Source: Streptomyces rugosispiralis (GTDB taxonomy: Bacteria; Actinomycetota; Actinomycetes; Streptomycetales; Streptomycetaceae). From it: 64,000 bases of DNA. How positions within the stretch are numbered: the stretch's first letter is position 1; each line of letters begins with the position of its first letter. Location: NCBI RefSeq assembly GCF_024505145.1, contig NZ_JANIAA010000001.1:558001-622000 (forward strand), given 5' to 3'. Below, in pieces: positions 15,764 to 25,099 of the stretch. The position numbers and the translations under genes were made by a program. Below the pieces are notes generated by a model. It was not told the DNA's origin. It worked only from the letters and a program-made list of their open reading frames with translations, and searched no databases.

Positions 15764-17119
15764 TCACTTCACGGGCCCGGCGAGGGCGGGGGGCCGGGCG
15801 GGGCTCCGGTCCGGCGTCCGGTCCCGTTCCACCGACATGCTCAGGCCGATGCCGTTCATCTCCTCGAGGAAGCGCGGATAGGAACCGCGGTAGGCGTTCG
15901 GGTAGGTGAGCCGGGTCTCACCGTCGGCCGCCGTGCCCGCGACGGCCAGCGACATCAGCACCCGGTGGTCGTTGAACGAGGACAGTTCGGCGCCGGTCAG
16001 CCGCTCCACACCGTGGCACAGCAGTCGCTGCCCGCGCTGCTCGATCCGGGCGCCCATCCTGGTGAGCTGCAGCATCGACGCCACCCGGTCCGACTCCTTG
16101 AGCCTGACGTGGGCCACGTTGTCCAGCACGGTGGTGCCGTCCGCCAGTGCCCCGAGCACGGACAGCGCGGGCAGCAGGTCGGGCGTCGCCCGGCAGTCGA
16201 TCCGGGCGGGGCGCAGCCTGATCCCGTCGTGGCGGACCCGCACCATGCCGGTCGCCGGGTCGGCCGTCATCGGCAGGCCCATCCCGGCGACGAGGTTCAG
16301 CAGCTCCGCCTCGGGGTGGTCCACCTGGTCCACGGGGAGCGCGGGCAGCCCCCGGAACAGCACATCGGCCGGGTGCAGCGCCGCCGCGGCCAGGCCGAAG
16401 GCCGCCGCGCCGACGTCGGGCGGCAGCACCACCGTTGCCGGAGCGGGGCATTGACCCGGCTCGATGTCGAACCGCCGCCCGTTCTCGGAGACATCGACCC
16501 GCAGTCCGAACCGCCGCATCATCCGGACCGTCAGATCCACATAGGAGCGTTCGTTGAACTCGCCCTCCACCGTGATGGTGCTCGGCCCGGTCCCGAACGG
16601 CGCCACCATGAGCAATCCGGAAATCCACTGCGAGAGAATGCCCTCGATACGCGCGTGGCCGCCTTTCGGACGGCGCGGCCGTACGGAAATCGGCGGGCCG
16701 CCGGTGGGCGAATCGAGGTCGATGCCGAGATCTGACAGGGCCTGTAGCTGCGGGCCGATCAGACGCCGGGGGAAAGACTTCTGCCCCACGATGGTCACCG
16801 GCGCGCTCGCGAGAGAGGCGAGCCCGGTGAGGAAATAGAGCGCCGTGCCCGCACTGCCCACCGGGACCTGTGAGCGCAGCGGACGGTACGGCCCCCCGTG
16901 CACGAGGAAGTCGTCCCCGTCCACCTCGATCCGCGTACCGAGACCGCGCAGCGCGGTGATGGTCTGCCGGACGTGCTGCGCGTTCGACCGCCCCACGATG
17001 CGGCTGGTCCCGGGGGCGAGCGACGCCAGTATCAAAGCCCGATGCGCGTGATATTTCGAGGTCGGAACGGAAATCTGCCCTTTGACCCGATCGGATGGCC
17101 GCTTCACGAGCAGTCGCAT
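15764..17119 (-). CDS. Divergent EPSP synthase-like enolpyruvyltransferase
   Basis: 451 residues from ATG 17119 with GGGGGAG five bases upstream. It clearly has the two-domain EPSP synthase fold: VPTSKYHAHRALILASL, GSAGTALYFLTGL, GILSQWISGLLMVAPF, RLKESDRV and SFNDHRVLM. By eye against E. coli AroA, Lys22, Arg27, the SQ pair, the Lys340-Glu-Ser/Thr-Asp-Arg motif and Arg386 are kept. Ser23 is Tyr, Asn94 is Ser, Arg100 is Tyr and Lys411 has no counterpart (NAYRGSYPRFLEEM). It looks like the second, non-housekeeping AroA paralogue known in Streptomyces. The true substrate may not be shikimate-3-phosphate. No other shikimate genes are nearby. Confidence 0.8.
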   Translation of the reverse strand: MRLLVKRPSDRVKGQISVPTSKYHAHRALILASLAPGTSRIVGRSNAQHVRQTITALRGLGTRIEVDGDDFLVHGGPYRPLRSQVPVGSAGTALYFLTGLASLASAPVTIVGQKSFPRRLIGPQLQALSDLGIDLDSPTGGPPISVRPRRPKGGHARIEGILSQWISGLLMVAPFGTGPSTITVEGEFNERSYVDLTVRMMRRFGLRVDVSENGRRFDIEPGQCPAPATVVLPPDVGAAAFGLAAAALHPADVLFRGLPALPVDQVDHPEAELLNLVAGMGLPMTADPATGMVRVRHDGIRLRPARIDCRATPDLLPALSVLGALADGTTVLDNVAHVRLKESDRVASMLQLTRMGARIEQRGQRLLCHGVERLTGAELSSFNDHRVLMSLAVAGTAADGETRLTYPNAYRGSYPRFLEEMNGIGLSMSVERDRTPDRSPARPPALAGPVK

Positions 17120-17292
17120 TCCACTCCCCCGATCCACCCGCTTACCCGAATCCAGCATTCGCGGCGTCGAGGTTCACGCTAGCCATCGCGCGGCGCGCCG
17201 GAAATCCCGATGTGCTTATGACTGGCATCGCCCTCCGGGATATAACCCATCCGCCCACAGAAGCCGCCGAACCCGGCACATCGCCTCCGCGG

Positions 17293-17718
17293 TCACTTTT
17301 CGGTGATGCGAGCGGTCAGACGGGTCAGCAGGGGTACGCAGTCCCGCAGTCGCCGCTGCTCGTCGGGGCTGAGCGCGTCGCGGATGGCGGTGCCCAGCCA
17401 GCCGGCGCGCTGGGCGCGCTCCCGCTGAAGCCGGGCGCGGCCTGCGTCGGTGATGTGCAGCAGGAGTTTGCGGCCGTCGCTGGGGTGGGGTTCGGTGCGC
17501 ACCAGGCCGTCGCCGAGCAGTTCCTTGACGGATTTGGCGGCCGACTGGTGGGTCACTCCGCGCCGGTGCGCGAGGTCGGCCGTGGTCTGCGGGCCACCGC
17601 GGTCGAGGTGGCCGAGGATGGCGGCCCCTCCGGAGGGCATGGTGTCGGCGGCCCGTACGGCGCGGACGAGTTCGCCGACCGCTTGCCGCAGGTCTTCAGC
17701 CAGTGCGTCGTCTTCCAT
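17293..17718 (-). CDS. MarR-family transcriptional regulator
   Basis: 141 residues from ATG 17718. The winged helix is GGPQTTADLAHRRGVTHQSAAKSVKELL with wing PHPSDGRKLLLHITDAGRARL. It is divergent from the UlaG-like hydrolase across 105 bases holding repeated GTTGTACA elements, so it probably represses both genes. Confidence 0.9.
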   Translation of the reverse strand: MEDDALAEDLRQAVGELVRAVRAADTMPSGGAAILGHLDRGGPQTTADLAHRRGVTHQSAAKSVKELLGDGLVRTEPHPSDGRKLLLHITDAGRARLQRERAQRAGWLGTAIRDALSPDEQRRLRDCVPLLTRLTARITEK

Positions 17719-17747
17719 GGCCCCACCCTATCCAGGTCATGAAGGCA

Positions 17748-17797
17748 GGTTGTACAACCATGTTGTACAGTTTAGTTGCGCAATGCAGTTGTATAGT
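17748..17797. promoter_or_regulatory. Candidate MarR operators over the hydrolase promoter
   Basis: GGTTGTACAACC (17748-17759) is a perfect palindrome, followed by GTTGTACA (17762-17769) and GTTGTATA (17788-17795). The last overlaps a -10-like TATAGT (17792-17797) for the + strand gene. Repeated half-sites on a promoter suit MarR repression. Confidence 0.65.
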
Positions 17798-17823
17798 TTT
17801 GCCAGGGATCAAGGAGACCCGCC

Positions 17824-18465
17824 ATGCAGCTCACCAAGTTCGGCCATGCCTGCGTCCGTATCGACAAGGACGACCGCCGCCTGGTCGTGGACCCGGGTGG
17901 CCTCACCGAACCGCACGCGCTGGACGACGCGGACGCGGTCCTGGTCACCCACGAACACTTCGACCACTTCTCCGAGGAGGTGCTCCGCAAGGCCGCGGAG
18001 AACAATCCGGCCCTGCGCATCTGGACCAACGCCTCAGTCGCCAAGCAGCTGGACGGCCTCGGCACCCGGGTCACCACCGTCGGCGCGGGCGAGTCCTTCA
18101 CCACGGCCGGTTTCGAGGTGAAGGTCTACGGCACCTGGCACGCGCCCATCCACCCCGACATCCCGCCGGTCGGCAACGTCGGCTTCCTCGTCGACGACAC
18201 CCTCTTCCACCCCGGAGACGCGCTCACCGTCCCCGATGCCACCGTCGACACCCTACTGCTGCCCGTGCACGGCCCCTGGTCCACCACCGGGCAGCTGATC
18301 GACTATGTGCGGGAGGTGGCCCCGCGGGACGCCTACGCCATCCACGACGGCGCCCTCAACGATGTCGGCATCGCGATGCTCGGCGGGTTCCTGGGCGACA
18401 ACGGCCCCGGCACGGGCGCCCGCTACCACGGGCTGGCGGCGGGCACCTCCGTCGACATCGGCTGA
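17824..18465 (+). CDS. UlaG-like MBL-fold metallo-hydrolase
   Basis: 213 residues from ATG 17824 with AAGGAG seven bases upstream. The metal motif is THEHFDHF (HxHxDH), further ligands lie in WHAPIHP, LFHPGDAL and the late IHDGALND. The start MQLTKFGHACVRI and the Asp-Pro-Gly segment (VVDPGGLTEP) are typical of the UlaG/YtkL-like branch with lactonase or phosphodiesterase-type activities. It is a single gene under the divergent MarR. Confidence 0.85.
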   Translation: MQLTKFGHACVRIDKDDRRLVVDPGGLTEPHALDDADAVLVTHEHFDHFSEEVLRKAAENNPALRIWTNASVAKQLDGLGTRVTTVGAGESFTTAGFEVKVYGTWHAPIHPDIPPVGNVGFLVDDTLFHPGDALTVPDATVDTLLLPVHGPWSTTGQLIDYVREVAPRDAYAIHDGALNDVGIAMLGGFLGDNGPGTGARYHGLAAGTSVDIG

Positions 18466-18827
18466 GTTCACGTCCTCGGCGCGGCACGGCCATCGGCCGC
18501 TCACGTCGGCGCGGGGGCCGACCGCGCGGTCGATGCCGCACCGACCGGGCCGAGCTCGGCCAGTCGGCCCATCACGAGCGGTGTGGACGATCTCGGGCCG
18601 CTCGCCCCGGGCCGAACCGGACACACCACACCCCGCCGCGCCGCGTCCCACCCGACTCCACCCCTCCTCACCCCACCTCATGTGACGGACGTCACAGTAT
18701 GCGGGGGCCTTGTCTTCAGGTCATCATATGACCCGATCGCCGCCGGTGACCGGGGCCGATGACGCCCCGGCCGCCACGACAAGGGCGGCGGCACTCCCTC
18801 ATAAGCACAGCAAGGACGAGGAGGGGC
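18466..18827. promoter_or_regulatory. Promoter region of the four-carbon acid operon with two palindromes
   Basis: 362 bases without a gene. Two symmetric elements stand out: TGTGACG-GA-CGTCACA (18681-18696) and GGTCAT-CAT-ATGACC (18719-18733), about 100 bases before ltnD. The second has the GT...AC symmetry seen in operators of FadR-type GntR regulators, and a GntR gene closes this operon. A ribosome site GAGGAGGGG precedes the ltnD ATG. Confidence 0.55.
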
Positions 18828-19745
18828 ATGAGCGACCAGGACGGACCGGCGCGGCCGCGCGTGGGCGTGGTGGGCCTCGGTTCCATGGGACTCGGCATGG
18901 CGCGCAGCCTGCGCAGGGCGGGCTACGACGTCGGGGTCCACGATCTGCGGCCGGAGGCGGCCGAGAGCTTCGCCCGCGACGGCGGGACGGCGTACGCCTC
19001 CCCCGGCGACCTGGCGGCCGCGGTGGACGTCGTGGTCAGTGTCGTGGTCAACGCGGCGCAGGTCGAGTCGGTGCTGTTCGGAGCCGACGGGGCCGCCGGC
19101 CGGCTCCGCCCGGGGGCCGTCTTCGTGATGTGCTCCACGGTCGACCCGGGCTGCTCGGCGGAGCTAGGGGGACGTCTGGCCGAGCGCGGCGCGCTCTACC
19201 TGGACGCCCCCATCTCCGGTGGCGCCCGGCGCGCGGCGACCGGTGAGCTGACCATGATGACGTCGGGCCCCGCCGCGGCGTACGCGGTCGCCGACCCGGT
19301 GCTCGAGGCCATGAGCGGCACGGTCTACCGGCTGGGCGAGCAGCCCGGCCTGGGCTCGAAGGTCAAGATCGTGAACCAGTTGCTCGCGGGGGTGCACATC
19401 GCCGCGGCGGCCGAGGCGATGGCCCTGGGTCTGAAGGCCGGTGTCCCGGCCGAGGCGCTCTACGAGGTCGTCACGCACAGCGCGGGCAACTCGTGGATGT
19501 TCGAGAACCGGATGGCGCATGTGCTGGCCGGTGATTACACGCCGCTCTCCGCGGTCGACATCTTCGTCAAGGACCTGGGGCTCGTCCTGGATTCGGCGCG
19601 GCCGGAGCGGTTCCCGCTCCCCCTGGCCGCCACCGCTCACCAGATGTTCCTCCAGGCGTCGGCGTCCGGTCTGGGCGCCGAGGACGACAGCGCGGTCATC
19701 AAGATCTTCCCCGGGATCGAGCTGCCCCAGCCGGCGGGGGCCTGA
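18828..19745 (+). CDS. ltnD: L-threonate 2-dehydrogenase
   Basis: 305 residues from ATG 18828. This is a beta-hydroxyacid dehydrogenase: Rossmann GLGSMGLGMARSLRRAG, the substrate-site CSTVDPGCS, DAPISGG, and the catalytic lysine in GLGSKVKIVNQLLAGVH. In the known pathway it oxidises L-threonate to 2-oxo-tetronate with NAD. The following genes (DUF1537 kinase, class II aldolase, OtnI, DenD) are what separates this assignment from tartronate-semialdehyde reductase. First gene of the operon; two bases before otnK. Confidence 0.88.
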   Translation: MSDQDGPARPRVGVVGLGSMGLGMARSLRRAGYDVGVHDLRPEAAESFARDGGTAYASPGDLAAAVDVVVSVVVNAAQVESVLFGADGAAGRLRPGAVFVMCSTVDPGCSAELGGRLAERGALYLDAPISGGARRAATGELTMMTSGPAAAYAVADPVLEAMSGTVYRLGEQPGLGSKVKIVNQLLAGVHIAAAAEAMALGLKAGVPAEALYEVVTHSAGNSWMFENRMAHVLAGDYTPLSAVDIFVKDLGLVLDSARPERFPLPLAATAHQMFLQASASGLGAEDDSAVIKIFPGIELPQPAGA

Positions 19746-19746
19746 T

Positions 19747-21027
19747 ATGGCCATCCGACTCGGCTGCGTCGCCGACGACTTCACCGGCGCCACAGACCTG
19801 GCCAACAATCTGGTACGGGCGGGCATGCGCGTGGTCCAGCTGATCGACGTACCGCCGCCCGGCGCCGAACGGCCGGTGGACGCGGACGCCGTGGTCATCG
19901 CGCTCAAGTCGCGGACCGTTCCGGCCGCCGACGCGGTCGACGCGTCGCTGCGGGCCCTCGCCTGGCTGCGGTCCGCGGGCGCCGAGCAGATCTACTTCAA
20001 GTACTGCTCCACCTTCGACTCGACACCGGCCGGCAACATCGGGCCGGTCACCGAGGCCCTGATGGACGCGCTCGGCACCGACTTCACCATCGCCACGCCC
20101 GCGTTCCCCGACAACGGGCGCACGGTCTTCAAGGGCCATCTCTTCGTCGGCGATGTGCTGCTCAGCGAGAGCGGTATGCGCCATCACCCGCTCACCCCGA
20201 TGACCGACCCCGATCTGGTCTCGGTCCTCGGCGCGCAGACCACCCGGGCGGTCGGCCTGATCGACCACACGGTGGTCGGCCGCGATGCCACGGCGGTCCG
20301 CGCCCGGATCGACGAACTGCGGGCGCAGGGTGCCGGAATCGCCATCGCCGACGCCGTCTCCAACGACGATCTGGTGCGCCTCGGCGCGGCGGTCCGGGGG
20401 ATGCCCCTGGTGACCGCCGGTTCGGGCCTGGCCATCGGGCTGCCCGCGAACTGGGGGTTCGCACCGTCCCACGCCGCCGCACGGCTGCCGCCGCCCGGCG
20501 GCCACCGGGCCGTCATCTCCGGATCGGTCTCCGCCGCCACCAACCAGCAGGTCCAGGAGTTCCTGCGGACCGGCCGACCGGCGTTCAGCGTGGCTCCGCT
20601 GCGGGTCGCGGCCGGTGCGGACGTGTCCGGCGAAGCGCTCGCCTTCGCCGAATCCCATCTGGCCGACGGGCCCGTCCTCTTCTACTCCACCGAGGCGCCC
20701 GAGGCGGTGCGTACCGTACAGACCCGGCTGGGCGCCGCCGAGGCCGGCGAGCTGGTGGAGCGGACCCTGGCCCGGGTGGCCGAGGGCCTGGTGGAGCGCG
20801 GTGTGCGCCAACTCGTCGTCGCGGGCGGCGAGACCTCCGGAGCGGTCGTCCGGGCGCTCGGCATCACCGCGCTGCGCATCGGGCCGCAGATCGACCCCGG
20901 TGTGCCCTGGTGCGCGGCGGAACTCCCCGGCGGGGACACGCTCCACATCACGCTGAAGTCCGGCAACTTCGGAGGCCCCGCGTTCTTCACCGACTCCTTC
21001 GCCCTGCTCGACCGGGAGGTCTCATGA
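19747..21027 (+). CDS. otnK: 3-oxo-tetronate kinase (DUF1537 family)
   Basis: 426 residues, starting one base after the ltnD stop. The N-terminal substrate domain begins CVADDFTGATDLANNLVRAG and includes YFKYCSTFDSTPAGNIGPVT. The C-terminal ATP-binding domain has ISGSVSAATNQQVQEF, VVAGGETSGAVVRAL and the end LKSGNFGGPAFF, all standard for DUF1537 kinases. It phosphorylates 3-oxo-tetronate on O4, the third step of the pathway. The 4-base overlap with otnC indicates coupled translation. Confidence 0.93.
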   Translation: MAIRLGCVADDFTGATDLANNLVRAGMRVVQLIDVPPPGAERPVDADAVVIALKSRTVPAADAVDASLRALAWLRSAGAEQIYFKYCSTFDSTPAGNIGPVTEALMDALGTDFTIATPAFPDNGRTVFKGHLFVGDVLLSESGMRHHPLTPMTDPDLVSVLGAQTTRAVGLIDHTVVGRDATAVRARIDELRAQGAGIAIADAVSNDDLVRLGAAVRGMPLVTAGSGLAIGLPANWGFAPSHAAARLPPPGGHRAVISGSVSAATNQQVQEFLRTGRPAFSVAPLRVAAGADVSGEALAFAESHLADGPVLFYSTEAPEAVRTVQTRLGAAEAGELVERTLARVAEGLVERGVRQLVVAGGETSGAVVRALGITALRIGPQIDPGVPWCAAELPGGDTLHITLKSGNFGGPAFFTDSFALLDREVS

Positions 21028-21698
21028 CCGGGCTCCTCGACACCGCCGTGGACGAGGCACGTGACGAGATCGTCCGGGTGGGCACCAGCCTGTTCAACCG
21101 GGGCTATGTGCACGCCAGCGCCGGGAATATCAGCGCCCGGGTCGGCGACGGCCATCTGATCACGCCCACCGACGCCGCCCTGGGCTTTCTCGAGCGCGAC
21201 CGCCTCGCGCTGGTCGACGCCCGGGGCGAGCAGCGCGCGGGCGACCGCGCGAGCAAGACCCTGACGCTCCATCGGCGTATCTACGCGGCCGACCCCACGG
21301 CCCGGTTCGTCATCCACACCCACTCCACCCACCTGGTCGCGCTCACCCTGGCCGGGGTGTGGAGCCAGGACGACGTACTCCCGCCCATCACGCCGTACTT
21401 CGTGATGAAGGTGGGGCACGTTCCGCTCATCCCCTACCACCGGCCCGGCGACCCGCGCGTGGCCGACCTGGTGACCGCCCGGATCGCCGGCCGTCTGGCG
21501 AGCCACACGCCGATCAGGGCCGTCCTGCTCGACCGGCTCGGCCCCGTGGTCTGGGGCCCGAACCCGGCCGCCGCCCTCGCCGTCCTCGAAGAACTCGAGG
21601 AGACGGCGCGTCTCTGGCTCCTGACCGACCGTCGGCCGGAGCCGCTCACCATCGACGCGATCGACGAGCTGAGGGTCACGTTCGGCGCCGCTTGGTGA
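21024..21698 (+). CDS. otnC: 3-oxo-tetronate 4-phosphate decarboxylase (class II aldolase family)
   Basis: 224 residues, ATG 21024 overlapping the otnK stop. It shows the class II aldolase/adducin pattern: VHASAGNISARVGDGHLITP, the SKTLTLHRRIY segment and the zinc ligands in IHTHSTHLVAL, with another His near DRLGPVVWG missing (Arg-Leu-Gly in place of a usual His). It yields dihydroxyacetone phosphate and CO2, the last pathway step, feeding glycolysis. Confidence 0.9.
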   Translation: MTGLLDTAVDEARDEIVRVGTSLFNRGYVHASAGNISARVGDGHLITPTDAALGFLERDRLALVDARGEQRAGDRASKTLTLHRRIYAADPTARFVIHTHSTHLVALTLAGVWSQDDVLPPITPYFVMKVGHVPLIPYHRPGDPRVADLVTARIAGRLASHTPIRAVLLDRLGPVVWGPNPAAALAVLEELEETARLWLLTDRRPEPLTIDAIDELRVTFGAAW

Positions 21699-21797
21699 CC
21701 TGCCGCTCCGCCCTCCACGCTCCCTCCCCTCCCCCCCCTCCCCCGTCCCCCTCCTCGTCCCCGTCGCAGAATCCCTGAGCCGCAAAAGGATTCCGTC

Positions 21798-23105
21798 ATG
21801 CCCATGCCCGCAGTGGCGGCCGAGACGCCCGCGCTTGCCCGCGAGAACACCGTCTACCGCAAGGTCGTACGCCGCATCGTCCCCTTCCTCATCCTCTGCT
21901 ATGTGGCCTCCTACCTGGACCGGGTCAACGTCGGCTTCGCGAAGCTCCAGATGTCCGACGACCTCGGGTTCAGCGAGGCGGCGTACGGCCTCGGGGCGGG
22001 CCTGTTCTTCATCGGGTACTTCCTCCTGGAGGTGCCCTCGAACCTGATGCTGCAACGCGTCGGAGCCCGCACCTGGATCGCCCGCATCATGATCAGCTGG
22101 GGCCTGGTCTCGGCGGCGTTCATGTTCGTCACCAACGAGGCGACCTTCTATGTGCTGAGATTTCTGCTCGGTGCCGCGGAGGCGGGGTTCTACCCCGGGG
22201 TGATCCTCTACTGCACCTACTGGTTCCCCTCGCACCGCCGGGCCCGGGTGATCGCGATGTTCATGTCGGCCATCCCGGTGGCGGGCATCTTCGGCAATCC
22301 GCTCTCCGGCTGGATCATGGACAGCTTCCAGGGCGTGAACGGCTGGCAGGGGTGGCAGTGGATGTTCCTGCTGGAGGCGGTCCCCGCGCTCCTCGTCGGT
22401 GTCATGACCCTCTGCTACCTGGACGACGGCGTGCGGGACGCGAAGTGGCTGACCGATGAGGAGAAGGCCGTCGTCGAGCGAGCGGTCGCCGAGGACAGCG
22501 CGCACCGGACCGTGCACGGCCGGAGCCTGGACGCCTTCCGTGAGCCCAGGGTGTGGCTGATGTGCCTCATCTACTTCTGCTTCGTGATGGGCCAGTACGC
22601 CCTGACCTTCTGGATGCCCACGTTCGTCGAGTCCACCGGCATCGACGGCAACCTCGCGATCGGCGTGCTCAGCGCCGTGCCGTTCCTGGCCGCGCTCGTC
22701 GCGATGAACCTGTTCGGCCGCTCGGCGGACAAGCGCCGCGAGCGCCGCTGGCACCTGGTCGTCCCGAGCCTGATGGGCGCCGTCGGCTTCTCGCTGGCCG
22801 CCGTGTGGAACGGGTCGACCGCGCTGTCGCTGACCGCGCTGTCCGTCGCCGCGGCCGGGGTGCTGACCTGCGCTCCGCTGTTCTGGTCGCTCCCCACCGC
22901 GTTCCTGGGCGGCACCGCGGCCGCGGCGGGCCTTGCCATCATCAACTCGGTGGGCAACCTCGCCGGTTTCGTCAGCCCCTACATGATCGGCGCGCTCAAG
23001 GACGCCACCGGCTCGGCGTCGATCCCGATGTACGTCCTGGCCCTCACCCTGGTCGTGGGCGCCGCCGCGGTGCTCACCACCAAGAAGCAGGTCGTCAACC
23101 GCTGA
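21798..23105 (+). CDS. MFS transporter, anion:cation symporter (ACS) family, putative tetronate importer
   Basis: 435 residues with about 12 membrane helices. Family marks are ILCYVASYLDRVNVGFAKLQM in helix 1, GYFLLEVPSNLMLQRVGAR in helix 2 and FLLGAAEAGFYPGVILY in helix 4, all typical of tartrate/hexuronate/phthalate-type importers. It sits between otnC and otnI, so threonate or erythronate uptake is the natural inference. The 99-base gap before it contains a long C-rich run (21720-21760), then AAAAGGA as ribosome site. Unlike two other MFS genes in this window, it is full length. Confidence 0.88.
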   Translation: MPMPAVAAETPALARENTVYRKVVRRIVPFLILCYVASYLDRVNVGFAKLQMSDDLGFSEAAYGLGAGLFFIGYFLLEVPSNLMLQRVGARTWIARIMISWGLVSAAFMFVTNEATFYVLRFLLGAAEAGFYPGVILYCTYWFPSHRRARVIAMFMSAIPVAGIFGNPLSGWIMDSFQGVNGWQGWQWMFLLEAVPALLVGVMTLCYLDDGVRDAKWLTDEEKAVVERAVAEDSAHRTVHGRSLDAFREPRVWLMCLIYFCFVMGQYALTFWMPTFVESTGIDGNLAIGVLSAVPFLAALVAMNLFGRSADKRRERRWHLVVPSLMGAVGFSLAAVWNGSTALSLTALSVAAAGVLTCAPLFWSLPTAFLGGTAAAAGLAIINSVGNLAGFVSPYMIGALKDATGSASIPMYVLALTLVVGAAAVLTTKKQVVNR

Positions 23106-23138
23106 CCGGGACGTCCCGGCCCGAACGCAGGAGCCAGC

Positions 23139-23930
23139 ATGCCGAGGTTCGCCGCGAACCTGTCCATGATGTACACCGAACACGACTTCCTCGACCGCTT
23201 CGCCGCCGCGGCGGCGGACGGCTTCGAGGCCGTCGAGTACCTCTTCCCCTACGCGTACGACGCCGCCGAGCTGCGCCGCAGGCTCGACGACCACGGCCTG
23301 CGGCAGGTCCTCTTCAACGCGCCCCCCGGCGCCTGGGAGTCCGGGGAACGCGGGATCGCGGCACTGCCCGGACGCGAGGCGGAGGTGCGCTCCGGGATCG
23401 GCCGGGCCCTGGAGTACGCGGCGGAGCTCGGCTGCCCGCGAGTGCATGTGATGGCCGGTCTGGTGGGGCCGGGCGATTCGGCCAAGCACCGCGACACCTA
23501 TCTGGCCAATCTCACCCGGGCCGCGGAACGGGCCGCCGCGGCGGGCGTCGACATCCTGATCGAGCCCATCAACGGCCGTGACATGCCCGGCTACTTCCTG
23601 AACCGGCAGTCCGAAGCGCACACCGTGGTACGGGAGGTGGGGGCCCCGAACCTCAAGGTGCAGCTCGACCTCTACCACTGCCAGATCGTCGAGGGCGACC
23701 TCACCACGACCCTGCGCCGTGACCTGCCGACCGGCCGGGTCGGCCATCTGCAGATCGCGGGCGTACCCGATCGCCATGAGCCCGACCGGGGCGAGCTCGA
23801 CATCCGCCATCTGTTCGGTGTCATCGACGACCTGGGCTTCGACGGGTGGATCGGCTGTGAGTACATCCCCCGCGCCGGTACGAGCGAGGGGCTCGGCTGG
23901 CGCCACGACTACCGAGGAGACAACGCATGA
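23139..23930 (+). CDS. otnI: 2-oxo-tetronate isomerase (hydroxypyruvate isomerase family)
   Basis: 263 residues. The TIM-barrel AP-endonuclease-2 fold of the Hyi/OtnI family shows [11 protein letters not shown] at the start, then [47 protein letters not shown] and GCEYIPRA. It interconverts 2-oxo- and 3-oxo-tetronate so that products of both dehydrogenases reach the kinase. It overlaps denD by 4 bases (ATGA). Confidence 0.92.
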   Translation: MPRFAANLSMMYTEHDFLDRFAAAAADGFEAVEYLFPYAYDAAELRRRLDDHGLRQVLFNAPPGAWESGERGIAALPGREAEVRSGIGRALEYAAELGCPRVHVMAGLVGPGDSAKHRDTYLANLTRAAERAAAAGVDILIEPINGRDMPGYFLNRQSEAHTVVREVGAPNLKVQLDLYHCQIVEGDLTTTLRRDLPTGRVGHLQIAGVPDRHEPDRGELDIRHLFGVIDDLGFDGWIGCEYIPRAGTSEGLGWRHDYRGDNA

Positions 23931-24943
23931 GGATCGTCATCACGGGTGGCTTCGGCTTCCTGGGCCGGCGGGTCGCCGCCGCACTGCTCACGTCACGGAC
24001 GTTCCGCGGTGCGCCGATCGACCGGCTGGTGCTCGCCGACCGCGTGGTGCCGCCCGGCGCGGTGGCCGACGACCCTCTCCTGGACATCGTCCAGGGCGAT
24101 CTGGCCGACCGGCTGGACGAGGTGTTCGCGGAACCGGTGGATGTCCTGATCCATCTCGCCTCCGCGGTCTCGGCCGAGTGCGAGGCCGACTTCGACCTCG
24201 GGATGAGCGCCAATGTGGACACCACCCGCGCGGTGCTGGAGGCCGCGCGGGCCCAGTCGGCCGCCGGCGGGCCGGTGCCGCGGGTGGTGTTCTCCAGCAG
24301 CGTCGCCGTCTACGGCTCCGATCCCGCGCTGCCGCTGCCGCCGGTCGTCAGCGAGTCGACCCTGCCCACACCGCGGTCGAGCTACGGGATCCAGAAGCTC
24401 GTCTGCGAGCAGCTGATCGCGGACTACACCCGCCGCGGCTTCCTGGACGGGCGCGTCGCCCGTCTGATGACCGTGTCGGTACGGCCGGGCAAGCCGAACG
24501 CGGCCGCCTCCGGCTTTCTGTCCGGCATCATCCGCGAGCCGCTCGCGGGCCGCCCGGCCACCTGCCCGGTCCACCCCGGCCTGAAGGTGGCACTGGCCTC
24601 CCCACGGCGCACCGTCGAGGGCATCCTCCGCGTCGCGGAGGCCGAGCGCGGTGCCGGGCCGGGCCGGATCGACGGCGGGGTGCCGGTCAACCTTCCGGCG
24701 CTCACGGTCTCGGTGGCCGACATGCTGAGCACGCTGCGGCAGGTGGCCGGTGCCGCGGTCGCCGACCTGGTGACGATCGCGCCCGACCCCGACGTCGAGG
24801 CCATCGTCGGCTCCTGGCCCGCCGTGTTCGACAACGCACGCGCCGCCGCGCTCGGGCTGACCCCCGACCCGGATTTCGCCTCGGTGGTGCGCGCCTACAC
24901 CGAAGACCACGCCGACGCGGTCGTGGACGGTGCGCGCTCTTAG
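23927..24943 (+). CDS. denD: D-erythronate dehydrogenase (SDR/epimerase family)
   Basis: 338 residues. An extended [18 protein letters not shown] at the N-terminus, [15 protein letters not shown], the catalytic Ser in [11 protein letters not shown], and YGIQK (YxxxK). The length and the [15 protein letters not shown] segment match DenD, which oxidises D-erythronate to 2-oxo-tetronate. Having both LtnD and DenD upstream of the shared OtnI-OtnK-OtnC steps means two substrates can be used. Confidence 0.9.
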   Translation: MRIVITGGFGFLGRRVAAALLTSRTFRGAPIDRLVLADRVVPPGAVADDPLLDIVQGDLADRLDEVFAEPVDVLIHLASAVSAECEADFDLGMSANVDTTRAVLEAARAQSAAGGPVPRVVFSSSVAVYGSDPALPLPPVVSESTLPTPRSSYGIQKLVCEQLIADYTRRGFLDGRVARLMTVSVRPGKPNAAASGFLSGIIREPLAGRPATCPVHPGLKVALASPRRTVEGILRVAEAERGAGPGRIDGGVPVNLPALTVSVADMLSTLRQVAGAAVADLVTIAPDPDVEAIVGSWPAVFDNARAAALGLTPDPDFASVVRAYTEDHADAVVDGARS

Positions 24944-25099
24944 TGTCCGACGGATGGTGACGCCTGTGGCGGGCCGCTCCCCCACCCGCCCCTCCCCGGC
25001 GGCATCGATATGCGGCTCCGCCGGGTGGTCCGCCGAGTGGTCGGCCGGACACCCCGCGGCGGCCGGGGCGACCGGGGCGGTGCCGATAAACTGAAGACC

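Noticed and set aside
21715..21775. C-rich tract considered as a repeat array or polypyrimidine regulatory element
   Set aside because: It is a homogeneous C/T run without unit structure. I see no evidence beyond composition.
20682..23906. A 1074-residue minus-strand open frame
   Set aside because: Antisense shadow of otnK-otnC-transporter-otnI. Its composition is low-complexity Arg/Gly/His, there is no domain, and the plus-strand genes are unambiguous.
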